Made by a program: the position numbers and the translations under genes | The notes under the pieces: generated by a model | Databases searched by the model: none | What the model saw: only the letters and a program-made list of their open reading frames with translations | Told to the model about the DNA's origin: nothing | In this document: one piece after another, positions 6,709-13,779 of the stretch | Layout: every line of letters begins with the position of its first letter | Numbering within the stretch: the stretch's first letter is position 1 | Assembly (NCBI GenBank): GCA_018400395.1 | Contig: JAGYMN010000008.1 | Span: forward strand, 1 to 25,592 | DNA from: Actinomycetota bacterium | Lineage (GTDB): Bacteria; Actinomycetota; Humimicrobiia; Humimicrobiales; Humimicrobiaceae | Reading direction: 5' to 3' | Length of the DNA stretch: 25,592 nucleotides

Positions 6709-9700
6709 CTACAAAATACTTCCTACTACTTTTATGCCTACCTTCATGCCTGTACCGTTTACTTTTATGTTTTTCACATACATATCCCGGGAGAACCCAT
6801 CAAGGATGTTTTCTGTTAGAGTTTCCTTTTTAATATAACCTTTGTATTTTTCTATAACCTTTTTTTTATTCTCCGGTGCCTCTAATGCCAGATCTATTTT
6901 ATTCTCTATCTCAAAACCTGCTTCCTTCCTCAGGTTCTGTATGTGGTGCACGAGTTCCCTTGTAAAACCTTCCCATTCAAGCTCATCGTTAATACAGGTA
7001 TAAAGCCCAACGGTAAATTCCCCGTCGGTCTCTATTTCCATATCCTCCCTGCTCTTTATATCCACCAGAATTTCTTCAGGCTCCAGCTCTACATGCTTTC
7101 CATCTATATCCAGCCTTACTTTCCTGTTATTTTTTACTTTCATGGCTGTCTGGACCGAATTTGCAGCCGAAAGCGCCTTTTTTAATGCAGGCACCATTGG
7201 ACCGTATTTTTTACCTGCCAGTTTCAGATTGGGCCTTATCTCATATTCGACCAGTTCGTCAAGCTTTTCTGCAAAATCTATCCTTTTAACATTGAGCTCT
7301 GAAAGTATTATCTTTTTAAAATGTACTATTGCATCCTTTTTCTTTCCGCTGCTTTCAAAATAAATGACCGCCCTCTCCAGCGGCTGCCTTGTCTTTATAT
7401 TTATCCTGCTCCTTACTGCCCTTCCAAGCCCGACTACTTTCCTTGCCGTATTCATCTTAAAACTTAAGTTCCTGTCTATCAGGCTTTCCTCGCACCGGGG
7501 GAAGCTCTCCAGATGGACGCTTTCTTCTCCTCTGCCCGTGCCTGCTACCAGATTCTGGTATATCTCCTCTGTTATGAAAGGTATGTATGGGGCACAGAGC
7601 TTTATAACTGTCACCAGGCATTCATACAGGGTAAGATATGCGCTTATCTTGTCCTGGTCCTCTTCGCTCTTCCAGAACCTCCTCCTGCTTCTTCTTACAT
7701 ACCAGTTCGAGAGTATATCCATAAAATCCTGTATACTCCTGCCGCTTTCGGTGACATTGAAATCTTCCAGGAGCCTGTTTACATTTTTTACTGTTATGTT
7801 AAGTTCGGATATTATCCAGCGGTCTATCTCCATCCTGTCTGATACCGGAAGCTCGTGTTCTGCAGGATCAAATCTGTCTATATTTGCATATATCACAAAG
7901 AAAGAATATGTATTCCAGAGTGTAAGTATGAATTTCCTTATAACTTCATCTATGGATTTTAAGGAGAAATTTTTTGGAAGCCACGGCGATACGCCTGTGA
8001 AGAAATACCACCTCAGGGCATCAGCGCCCCTTGTATTTAAAATATCCCAGGGCTGCACCACATTACCTCTGGATTTTGACATCTTCTGTCCGTTTTCATC
8101 ATTTATAAGACCAAGGACAAGGACATTCTTAAAGCTCGACCTGCCCTTAAGCATTGTCGATATTGCAAGCAGGGTATAGAACCAGCCCCTTGTCTGGTCT
8201 ATGGCCTCGCATATGAAATCTGCCGGGAAATTCTCCTCAAAAACTTCCCTGTTCTCAAAAGGATAGTGGTACTGTGCAAACGGCATTGAGCCTGAATCGA
8301 ACCATACATCTATTACATCAGAGACCCTGTGCATATCCCTTCCGCATTCAGGGCATTTGAGCACAATATTGTCCACAAACGGCCTGTGAAGGTCGAGGCC
8401 TTCCGGTACATCCTTTCCCAGTTCTTTAAGCTCCCTGATGCTCCCTATGCATACCTTATGGCCCTGATCATCCTCCCATATGGGAAGAGGGGTACCCCAG
8501 TACCTTTCCCTGGTAAGCGCCCAGTCTATGTTGTTCTCCAGCCACTTCCCAAATCTCCCGTGTTTTATGTGGTCCGGATACCATGACACGCCCTCATTTG
8601 ATGCAATAAGGTCTTCCTTTATCTTTGAAGTGGCTATGTACCAGGTCTTTTTTGCATAATAAAGTAGCTTTGTGTCACAGCGCCAGCAGAATGGATAGGA
8701 GTGGGTGAATTTTTTCACCTCGAATAGAAGTCCCCTCTCTTTAAGGTCCTCTATTATAGGGGGATTTGCATCCTCTATTGACATTCCCCCGAATTTATCG
8801 ACACTGTCAAGAAAATTACCCTTCAGGTCAACCATCTGCACGAAAGGAAGACCGTTCTCTTTTCCGACCCTCATGTCGTCCTCTCCAAAGGCAGGCGCTA
8901 TATGGACTATTCCCGTACCCTCTCCTGTGGAGACAAAATCTCCTCCTATTACACGGAAAGCCCCCGGACTGCCCGATGAATAATCGTATACCGGTATATA
9001 TGGAACCGATACCAGTTCCTTTCCGCTGTACTCAGCGATTATCCTGTAAGGTTTTCCGTCACCAAACACGCTGGATACAAGGTCTTTTACCAGTATGAGC
9101 CTCTCTCCTTCATATTCGACTTCAACATATGTGGAGCCTGCGCTTACTGCTGCCGCAACATTTGATACAAGTGTCCAGGGCGTGGTCGTCCATACCATAA
9201 GGTATGTGTTTTCCCTGTCTTTTAAGGGAAATTTTAAGATAACCGAATAATCCTCGACCTGTTTATATCCCTGCGCAAGTTCATGCGAGGAAAGAGGCGT
9301 ACCGCATCTCGGACAGTATGGTACTATCTTGTAGCCCTCATACAAAAGGCCCTTCTCCCATATCTTTTTAAGTATCCACCATACAGTCTCTATATATTCA
9401 TTTTTAAAGGTAAAATAAGCATTATCGGTATCAAGCCAGAAACCTATCCTTTCAGTGAGCTCTTTCCAGTCCTCTTCATATTTCATCACGCTTTCCCTGC
9501 AGAGGCGGTTGAATTTCTCTATCCCTATATCTTCTATTTCATCCTTTGAGTTTATTCCCAGTTTCTTCTCTATCTCCAGCTCCACCGGCAGGCCATGGGT
9601 ATCCCATCCGGCCTTTCTTGTGACATGCCGCCCCCTCATCGTCCTGAACCTCGGGAATATATCCTTGTATACCCTTGAAAGGACATGGTGCACGCCCGGC

Positions 9701-9858
9701 GTGCCATTTGCCGTAGGCGGGCCTTCGTAAAAGACAAACTTCTTCCCCTTCTCGGTCTTTTTAAGGGTCTTTTCAAATATTTTTTGTTCTTTCCAGTATT
9801 TAAGTATTCTTTCTTCCAGTTTTACCAGATCAACTTTATTTCCAACTTTTTTAAACAT
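6709..9858 (-). CDS. ileS: Isoleucyl-tRNA synthetase, type 2 (IleRS2)
   Basis: This class I synthetase charges tRNA-Ile and proofreads valine. The 1049-aa length fits the type 2 (eukaryote-like) IleRS. The N-terminal signature is PPTANGTPGVHH, so the HIGH motif reads GVHH (55-58). It is followed by FRTMRGRHVTRKAGWDTHGLP in two blocks and VPYCPRCGTPLSSHELAQGY. The editing domain begins near VWTTTPWTLVSN. KMSKS is at 592-596, and the long C-terminal domain is of IleRS2 type. I chose the ATG at 9856-9858, which has AGGA 7 nt upstream. A TTG at 9903 would add 15 non-conserved residues and has no good Shine-Dalgarno. It heads the ileS-lspA-rluD operon. Type 2 enzymes are poorly inhibited by mupirocin. 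Confidence 0.97.
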   Translation of the reverse strand: MFKKVGNKVDLVKLEERILKYWKEQKIFEKTLKKTEKGKKFVFYEGPPTANGTPGVHHVLSRVYKDIFPRFRTMRGRHVTRKAGWDTHGLPVELEIEKKLGINSKDEIEDIGIEKFNRLCRESVMKYEEDWKELTERIGFWLDTDNAYFTFKNEYIETVWWILKKIWEKGLLYEGYKIVPYCPRCGTPLSSHELAQGYKQVEDYSVILKFPLKDRENTYLMVWTTTPWTLVSNVAAAVSAGSTYVEVEYEGERLILVKDLVSSVFGDGKPYRIIAEYSGKELVSVPYIPVYDYSSGSPGAFRVIGGDFVSTGEGTGIVHIAPAFGEDDMRVGKENGLPFVQMVDLKGNFLDSVDKFGGMSIEDANPPIIEDLKERGLLFEVKKFTHSYPFCWRCDTKLLYYAKKTWYIATSKIKEDLIASNEGVSWYPDHIKHGRFGKWLENNIDWALTRERYWGTPLPIWEDDQGHKVCIGSIRELKELGKDVPEGLDLHRPFVDNIVLKCPECGRDMHRVSDVIDVWFDSGSMPFAQYHYPFENREVFEENFPADFICEAIDQTRGWFYTLLAISTMLKGRSSFKNVLVLGLINDENGQKMSKSRGNVVQPWDILNTRGADALRWYFFTGVSPWLPKNFSLKSIDEVIRKFILTLWNTYSFFVIYANIDRFDPAEHELPVSDRMEIDRWIISELNITVKNVNRLLEDFNVTESGRSIQDFMDILSNWYVRRSRRRFWKSEEDQDKISAYLTLYECLVTVIKLCAPYIPFITEEIYQNLVAGTGRGEESVHLESFPRCEESLIDRNLSFKMNTARKVVGLGRAVRSRINIKTRQPLERAVIYFESSGKKKDAIVHFKKIILSELNVKRIDFAEKLDELVEYEIRPNLKLAGKKYGPMVPALKKALSAANSVQTAMKVKNNRKVRLDIDGKHVELEPEEILVDIKSREDMEIETDGEFTVGLYTCINDELEWEGFTRELVHHIQNLRKEAGFEIENKIDLALEAPENKKKVIEKYKGYIKKETLTENILDGFSRDMYVKNIKVNGTGMKVGIKVVGSIL

Positions 9859-9930
9859 ATTCCTATCCTGTCTGCCTGTTTCAGGTATATTTGCCGCGGG
9901 CAATTCACCAGTGCCAAAACTATCCTATAG

Positions 9931-9959
9931 ATTTTATATAATTAGAATGGATTTGTGAA
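9931..9959 (-). promoter_or_regulatory. Promoter of the ileS-lspA-rluD operon
   Basis: On the minus strand TTCACA (9954-9959) and TAAAAT (9931-9936) lie 17 bp apart. The predicted start near 9924 gives a leader of about 65 nt to the ATG at 9858. That is too short for a T-box, and none of its conserved elements are seen. Confidence 0.6.
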
Positions 9960-9993
9960 GTATAATGTAATCCATTTGTTTAAGGGCAGATTC

Positions 9994-10010
9994 GTTTTTT
10001 ATTAAAAAAC
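9994..10010 (-). terminator. A/T hairpin after the DUF72 gene
   Basis: GTTTTTT-att-AAAAAAC is a perfect 7-bp inverted repeat just past the DUF72 stop and ahead of the ileS promoter. The stem is nearly all A-T, so it would be at best a weak terminator. Confidence 0.3.
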
Positions 10011-10014
10011 AATG

Positions 10015-10791
10015 TCAATCCTGGAACAGGGACTGCAGCATGCGGGCAGAACTTACAGCCTTTGCCTTATAATGATTATTAAAATATATGAAAGTCCTTG
10101 CAGTGTTTGAAGACAGTTTTTTTATTCTCGGCACCCATTCCATTAGCTCCTCCTGTCTGTACATATAGTCATACCTTTCATAGGCCTTTCCAGGTTTCCA
10201 CCAGCTAGCGGAATTCCTTCCGTGAAATCTTATGTAACCGTTGGATGCAGTGCTTATACCGGTCGGGGGCAGAAGGGTCTTTAGCTGTGGCTGATCCACA
10301 TTGCAGAATATAATATCCAGATTTCTCATGAAATCAAATACTTCCTCCCTCATCCAGCTGCTGTGCCTGAATTCCACGCATATATCAATCCCTCCAGAAT
10401 ATCCTTTTATTATTTCCAGGTATTTCATGTTCCCTTTTGAAAACTTAAATGCCCAGGGAAACTGCATCAAAACAGGCCCCAGTTTTTTTGAATCCATAAG
10501 AGGTAAAAGTGCATCCAGGTAAGATCTCCAGTCATCACGGCTGCAGTCCCTTGTATGGGTCATGCTTTTATGCCCCTTGACCGAAAATATGAAATCATCC
10601 GGCACCCTGGATGCCATGTTTTCGAATATACGGTGATCTGGAATAGTGTAGTATGTAAAATTAATTTCAACTGTGTTGAAATAGGAACTGTAGAATTCAA
10701 GCTGGTCTTTTTTGTCAGGGCCTTCAGGATAAAAGATGCCATTCCAGTCAGAATAGCTGTAACCTGAAGTACCCAGTAATATTTTTGACAT
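10015..10791 (-). CDS. DUF72 (YecE-like) TIM-barrel protein
   Basis: The 258-aa protein is a full-length DUF72 member. It has LLGTSGYSYSDWNGIFYPEG at the start, YFNTVEINFTYY, the VKGHKSMTH block, GPVLMQFPW, VEFRHSSW, and YIRFHGRN followed by YIYFNNH-like FIYFNNHYKAKAV near the end. The family folds as a TIM barrel related to xylose-isomerase-like enzymes; its reaction is unknown. The ATG overlaps the trxA stop by one base (TAATG), so translation is coupled to thioredoxin. That link may hint at a redox context but does not define a function. Nothing is truncated. Confidence 0.93.
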   Translation of the reverse strand: MSKILLGTSGYSYSDWNGIFYPEGPDKKDQLEFYSSYFNTVEINFTYYTIPDHRIFENMASRVPDDFIFSVKGHKSMTHTRDCSRDDWRSYLDALLPLMDSKKLGPVLMQFPWAFKFSKGNMKYLEIIKGYSGGIDICVEFRHSSWMREEVFDFMRNLDIIFCNVDQPQLKTLLPPTGISTASNGYIRFHGRNSASWWKPGKAYERYDYMYRQEELMEWVPRIKKLSSNTARTFIYFNNHYKAKAVSSARMLQSLFQD

Positions 10792-11123
10792 TAATTAAGA
10801 TAATTTTCAATTTCACGCAATATCCTCTGCTTCGGCATTGCTCCGACAAGTTTTTTTACAACATTTCCGTCTTTGAACAAAAGAAGGGTTGGTATGCTGC
10901 TTATACCGTATTTTATAGCGATATCCCTGTTCTGATCCACATTCAGCCTTCCTATCCTTAACACATTATCTGGCTTTTCAGCAGCAATCTTATCAAGTTC
11001 GGGTTCTACCATCTTGCATGGTCCGCACCATACCGCCCAAAAATCAATAAGCACCGGGGTGCTTGAATTTATTACCTCGGTCTCAAAGTTTTCCTGTGTG
11101 ATCTCAAACGTATTGGCTGGCAT
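10791..11123 (-). CDS. trxA: Thioredoxin
   Basis: The 110-aa length and sequence are those of a classical cytoplasmic thioredoxin that reduces protein disulfides. The active site is WCGPC at 32-36, preceded by PVLIDFWAV. The cis-proline segment is SSIPTLLLFKDG, and the C-terminal helix is complete. There is no signal peptide. The ATG has AAAGGA 7 nt upstream. DUF72 follows with a one-base overlap. No thioredoxin reductase gene is nearby. Confidence 0.97.
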   Translation of the reverse strand: MPANTFEITQENFETEVINSSTPVLIDFWAVWCGPCKMVEPELDKIAAEKPDNVLRIGRLNVDQNRDIAIKYGISSIPTLLLFKDGNVVKKLVGAMPKQRILREIENYLN

Positions 11124-11199
11124 AAATAGTCCTTTCTGTATTTATTAAATCTTTAATTAGCATGCCCTTAATATATCAATCCATATATATACTGCATTT

Positions 11200-11228
11200 T
11201 TAATATTTTTTTTAACTGCAGGTATCAA
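11200..11228 (-). promoter_or_regulatory. Promoter for trxA-DUF72
   Basis: On the minus strand TTGATA (11223-11228) and TATTAA (11200-11205) are 17 bp apart, with an A8 run in the spacer. The predicted leader is about 70 nt. A weaker TTGATA/TTAAAG pair lies nearer the gene. Confidence 0.5.
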
Positions 11229-11242
11229 TAGACGGCTGAGAA

Positions 11243-11503
11243 CTATAAATATTCTATCATCTCAATCTTTTCCATGTTGATGAAAACTATCTCCCTTTTT
11301 TTGCCGCTTTCATTTATCTCTCTTCCCGGCTCTTCCTGGTAATGTACTTCGGCATCGGTCACAGGCAGAAATTTCCCCTTCTGTGAAGTCATATAATCAC
11401 TCAGCCTCCCGTTTACCAGCGTATAAACAGTGCCTTTTATTACTGCAGATTCTGTCTTTATCTTTACCCTTACTTTGTCTTTGGGTACTTTCATGTGCAC
11501 CAT
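11243..11503 (-). CDS. Small basic protein of unknown function (DUF6812-like)
   Basis: This 86-aa protein starts at an ATG with GGAG 7 nt upstream and has its own promoter. It is predicted all-beta: short strands KVRVKIKTESAVIKGTVYTL, a GRLSDYM turn, a charged loop (residues 45-68), and a final strand EIVFINMEKIEMIEYL. The pattern recalls small Sm-like or PilZ-like barrels, and I believe it matches the DUF6812 group of uncharacterised bacterial proteins, but I cannot verify that. No catalytic or metal-binding motif is visible. It ends just before the trxA promoter on the same strand, so it is probably a separate unit. Confidence 0.65.
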   Translation of the reverse strand: MVHMKVPKDKVRVKIKTESAVIKGTVYTLVNGRLSDYMTSQKGKFLPVTDAEVHYQEEPGREINESGKKREIVFINMEKIEMIEYL

Positions 11504-11535
11504 TTCTCCTGCTCCTTTTAAATTATATCGAATCT

Positions 11536-11564
11536 ATATTAGCAGAATTTCCTGCATATTAGCA
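11536..11564. repeat. Two ATATTAGCA direct repeats 20 bp apart
   Basis: ATATTAGCA occurs at 11536-11544 and 11556-11564, a 20-bp period of about two helical turns. The second copy covers the -10 box of the minus-strand promoter and the first lies just downstream of it. This suits a two-site operator for the small gene at 11243-11503. Confidence 0.4.
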
Positions 11565-11584
11565 AAGGGATTTTATTACGTCAA
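11556..11584 (-). promoter_or_regulatory. Promoter for the small basic protein gene
   Basis: On the minus strand TTGACG (11579-11584) and TAATAT (11556-11561) are exactly 17 bp apart. This gives a leader of about 45 nt. Confidence 0.6.
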
Positions 11585-11677
11585 TTATAATATCGGCTAT
11601 TATATTAAAATTGCCTGATATTATAGTATGTTTTTATATATATATTATAAATTTATATATAATTTTATTAAAATTCA

Positions 11678-11705
11678 TTGATTATAACCGATAATATACT
11701 ATAAT
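11678..11705 (+). promoter_or_regulatory. Promoter for the 112-aa CxxC protein gene
   Basis: TTGATT (11678-11683) and TATAAT (11700-11705) are 16 bp apart, followed by a leader of about 30 nt. The divergent spacer 11504-11741 is otherwise almost pure A+T with no gene. Confidence 0.6.
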
Positions 11706-11741
11706 AACTGGTAATTACAAACAACTTATACCGGAGGAAAA

Positions 11742-12080
11742 ATGTATAAATGTCTCGACTGCGGAAACGTTCATAAATTCTACGGGATCGTAAAAGAAGA
11801 GGGGAAAGCCATTATATTCCAAAATGAAAATAATGAAAAAGATGGAAGCAGGCCTGCAGCCATAAAACCGGTTCATGCTGTAACCAAAACCGCAGATTCC
11901 AGAGAAGAACTATTTGATGATAAAACCGTAAGGGGGAACCTCTGGGCTATCAGTGAAAATTGTAATAAAGACGGCATAACCTGGGCATATCTTTTATCAG
12001 ACAGTGACTGGAAAGGTTTTCATGAGATAATTTCATGTGCTGTCTGCAATTCGACAAATATTGTATGGGTCGATCCCTAG
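11742..12080 (+). CDS. Small protein with terminal CxxC pairs (possible zinc ribbon), unknown function
   Basis: The 112-aa protein opens with YKCLDCGNVHKFYG and closes with ISCAVCNSTNIVWVDP. Its two CxxC pairs, at residues 4-7 and about 99-102, could form one zinc ribbon with the chain looping out between them. The middle is charged and hydrophilic, with a predicted strand-helix region (GITWAYLLSDSDWKGFHEI). There is no signal peptide or membrane segment. The ATG has a near-perfect GGAGG at 11733-11737 and a strong promoter, so it is very likely expressed. I do not recognise the family. It stands alone between a divergent and a convergent neighbour, so context gives no function. Confidence 0.7.
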   Translation: MYKCLDCGNVHKFYGIVKEEGKAIIFQNENNEKDGSRPAAIKPVHAVTKTADSREELFDDKTVRGNLWAISENCNKDGITWAYLLSDSDWKGFHEIISCAVCNSTNIVWVDP

Positions 12081-12100
12081 AGAATTATAGGATATATAAG

Positions 12101-12113
12101 AAGCTTACAGCTT
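12101..12113. terminator. Weak hairpin between convergent genes
   Basis: AAGCT-tac-AGCTT forms a 5-bp stem in the 50-bp convergent gap between the CxxC gene and the nucleotidyltransferase gene. T-rich DNA follows on the plus strand. It is short, so its terminator role is uncertain. Confidence 0.25.
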
Positions 12114-12130
12114 TATGATTATATTCTTTT

Positions 12131-12853
12131 CTATAACCCGTATTCTGCTACCAGTTTGCTCGCCCTGTAGAGGGAATCAAATGTTCCTGCATCTGTCCAC
12201 CAGCCTTTTATTATTGAATAGGTCATGGTGCCCCTCCTTATATACTCGTTATTTACATCCGTGATCTCAAGCTCGCCGCGTTCAGATGGTTTAAGACTGT
12301 TTATTATCTCAAATACCGAGTTATCATACATATAGATCCCTATCACTGCATAATTTGTGAGGGGCTTTTCCGGTTTTTCTTCAATATTTATAACCCTTCC
12401 ATCTTGTATCTCGGCAACACCGAACCTTTCAGGATCGGGTACATCTTTCAGGAATATCCTGGCGCCCTCCTGCTGTTTTTCAAACTCCTCTACAGCATCT
12501 GATATATCATCCTTTATGATATTATCTCCAAGCATTACCACTACTTTTTCCTCATCGGCAAAATTTTCTGCAAGTTTTAAAGCATGTGCTATTCCGCCTT
12601 CACCTTCCTGATAGGTATAGCTTATATCCTTCAGGCCGAATTCACTTCCATTTCCCAAAAGTCTTAAAAAATCTCCTGCATAATTGCCTCCGGTTACTAT
12701 CATGATATCCTCAATTCCTGCCTTTACCAGTGTGTTTAGCGGGTAATAGATCATGGGCTTATTATATACCGGCAAAAGATGCTTATTTGTTACTTTTGTG
12801 CAGGGCATCAGACGGGTTCCAAGCCCCCCTGCAAGTATCACGCCTTTCATCAT
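12131..12853 (-). CDS. Sugar-1-phosphate nucleotidyltransferase (RmlA/RfbA-like, short form)
   Basis: The enzyme should join a sugar 1-phosphate to an NTP, most likely glucose 1-phosphate and dTTP, to make an activated sugar for cell-surface polymers. The start motif is GVILAGGLGTRLMPCTK with NKHLLPVYNKPMIYYPL, characteristic of glucose-1-phosphate thymidylyltransferases. Further conserved pieces are GEGGIAHALKLAE, VVMLGDNI, FGVAEI, NIEEKPEKP and the late GWWTDAGTFDSL. At 240 aa it matches the short RmlA form, not the 290-aa enterobacterial one. I chose the ATG at 12851-12853 (MMKGV), with GGTGG 10 nt upstream. An in-frame TTG at 12889 would overlap uppP and adds non-conserved residues. No other dTDP-rhamnose genes are nearby, so nucleotide specificity is inferred. 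Confidence 0.88.
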   Translation of the reverse strand: MMKGVILAGGLGTRLMPCTKVTNKHLLPVYNKPMIYYPLNTLVKAGIEDIMIVTGGNYAGDFLRLLGNGSEFGLKDISYTYQEGEGGIAHALKLAENFADEEKVVVMLGDNIIKDDISDAVEEFEKQQEGARIFLKDVPDPERFGVAEIQDGRVINIEEKPEKPLTNYAVIGIYMYDNSVFEIINSLKPSERGELEITDVNNEYIRRGTMTYSIIKGWWTDAGTFDSLYRASKLVAEYGL

Positions 12854-12872
12854 GGGCCACAGACCACCTTTC

Positions 12873-13700
12873 TCAAATAGTTTTTTCAATTATATAAAAT
12901 ATAAAAATAGCTGCAGAAAGGCAAACGCAGTAAACCGAAAAAACATTAAGGTTTTTCTTTTCCGTAAAATAAAGCAGGTATTTTACTGCAAAATAACCGG
13001 AAATGTATGCTGATAGAAAACCAGCGGCCAGGTTCCATATCAATGTATTTCCACCGCTGAATATAGATCCGGCAGACCTGGAAATCTCAAAAATAAAAGA
13101 GCCCAGTATAATCGGTATCGAAAGGAGAAATGAAAACCTTACAGCCTCCACCCTTTTTACTCCAAAGAATCGCACAAATGATATGGTTGACCCGGATCTT
13201 GAAATACCCGGAAATATTGCAAGCATCTGCCCTATTCCTGCAGCGATAGCAGTTAAAAACCCCAGTGCCGGCTTCTGTTCCTTCTTCTTCCCCCTCCATT
13301 CACTTATCCATAGGATAAATGCTGTTAAAAGCAAAAAAGCTGCCACCGCCAGCGGCCTTGAAAAAAACCCTCCTACCTGCTCGTTTAGAAAATAGCCCGC
13401 AAGTGCAGCAGGTATTGTTGCAATTATTATAAAAATGCCGGTTCTAAATTCATATGATCTCCGCATATTCCTTATGAATATTCCAGTTGCCAGGGCCTTT
13501 ATTATCCTGTATATGTCTTTAAAAAAAACAGTTACCACTGCAAGGAGTGTGGCAAAATGAACAGTTACAGTAAAGTACAGAGGCGGATATTCCCATCCTA
13601 AAAAAAAGGGGACCAGAACAAGATGGCCGGAACTGGATACGGGGAAAAATTCCGTAATCCCCTGAATTATTCCCAAAACAATTGACTGTACAATATTCAA
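12873..13700 (-). CDS. uppP: Undecaprenyl-diphosphatase
   Basis: UppP (BacA) removes a phosphate from undecaprenyl diphosphate on the outer face of the membrane, regenerating the lipid carrier for peptidoglycan and other polymers. It is also linked to bacitracin tolerance. The 275-aa protein has about eight hydrophobic helices. Its two signature blocks are QGITEFFPVSSSGHL (13-27, catalytic Glu17) and PGISRSGST (164-172, Arg168). The start is TTG at 13698-13700, where the family normally begins, but no Shine-Dalgarno is visible. It is followed after 19 nt by the nucleotidyltransferase gene, so both probably serve envelope synthesis. It is divergent from popT. Confidence 0.95.
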   Translation of the reverse strand: MNIVQSIVLGIIQGITEFFPVSSSGHLVLVPFFLGWEYPPLYFTVTVHFATLLAVVTVFFKDIYRIIKALATGIFIRNMRRSYEFRTGIFIIIATIPAALAGYFLNEQVGGFFSRPLAVAAFLLLTAFILWISEWRGKKKEQKPALGFLTAIAAGIGQMLAIFPGISRSGSTISFVRFFGVKRVEAVRFSFLLSIPIILGSFIFEISRSAGSIFSGGNTLIWNLAAGFLSAYISGYFAVKYLLYFTEKKNLNVFSVYCVCLSAAIFIFYIIEKTI

Positions 13701-13710
13701 CTTATATAAT
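13682..13710 (+). promoter_or_regulatory. Promoter for popT, embedded in the uppP start
   Basis: TTGACT (13682-13687) and TATAAT (13705-13710) are exactly 17 bp apart. The -35 and part of the spacer lie inside the first codons of uppP. The predicted popT leader is about 63 nt. Confidence 0.65.
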
Positions 13711-13728
13711 GTTTTAGATTCTAATCAA
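13701..13728 (-). promoter_or_regulatory. Possible uppP promoter abutting its start codon
   Basis: On the minus strand TTGATT (13723-13728) and TATAAG (13701-13706) are 16 bp apart. The -10 box touches the TTG start, so this promoter would start inside the second or third codon. The real uppP promoter may instead lie further upstream. Confidence 0.3.
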
Positions 13729-13779
13729 CCCATTAATGATTTAAAAATATTAACACAAAAACTGAAAAATTAAAAAATA

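Noticed and set aside
7364..8179. Long open frame (271 codons) antisense to ileS
   Set aside because: It lies entirely inside the strongly conserved ileS coding region and its translation resembles no protein family; it is a shadow of the real gene.
9859..9924. Possible T-box leader before ileS
   Set aside because: The predicted leader is only about 65 nt and has no T-box sequence, specifier loop or terminator hairpin.
11619..11706. Long-range inverted repeat TATTATAGTAT / ATACTATAATA (66-nt loop)
   Set aside because: Both arms are almost pure A+T in a 238-bp A+T spacer, where an 11-bp match is expected by chance.
12854..12889. Longer nucleotidyltransferase starting at TTG 12889 inside uppP
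   Set aside because: The family begins at MKGVILAGG; the extension is non-conserved and overlaps uppP.
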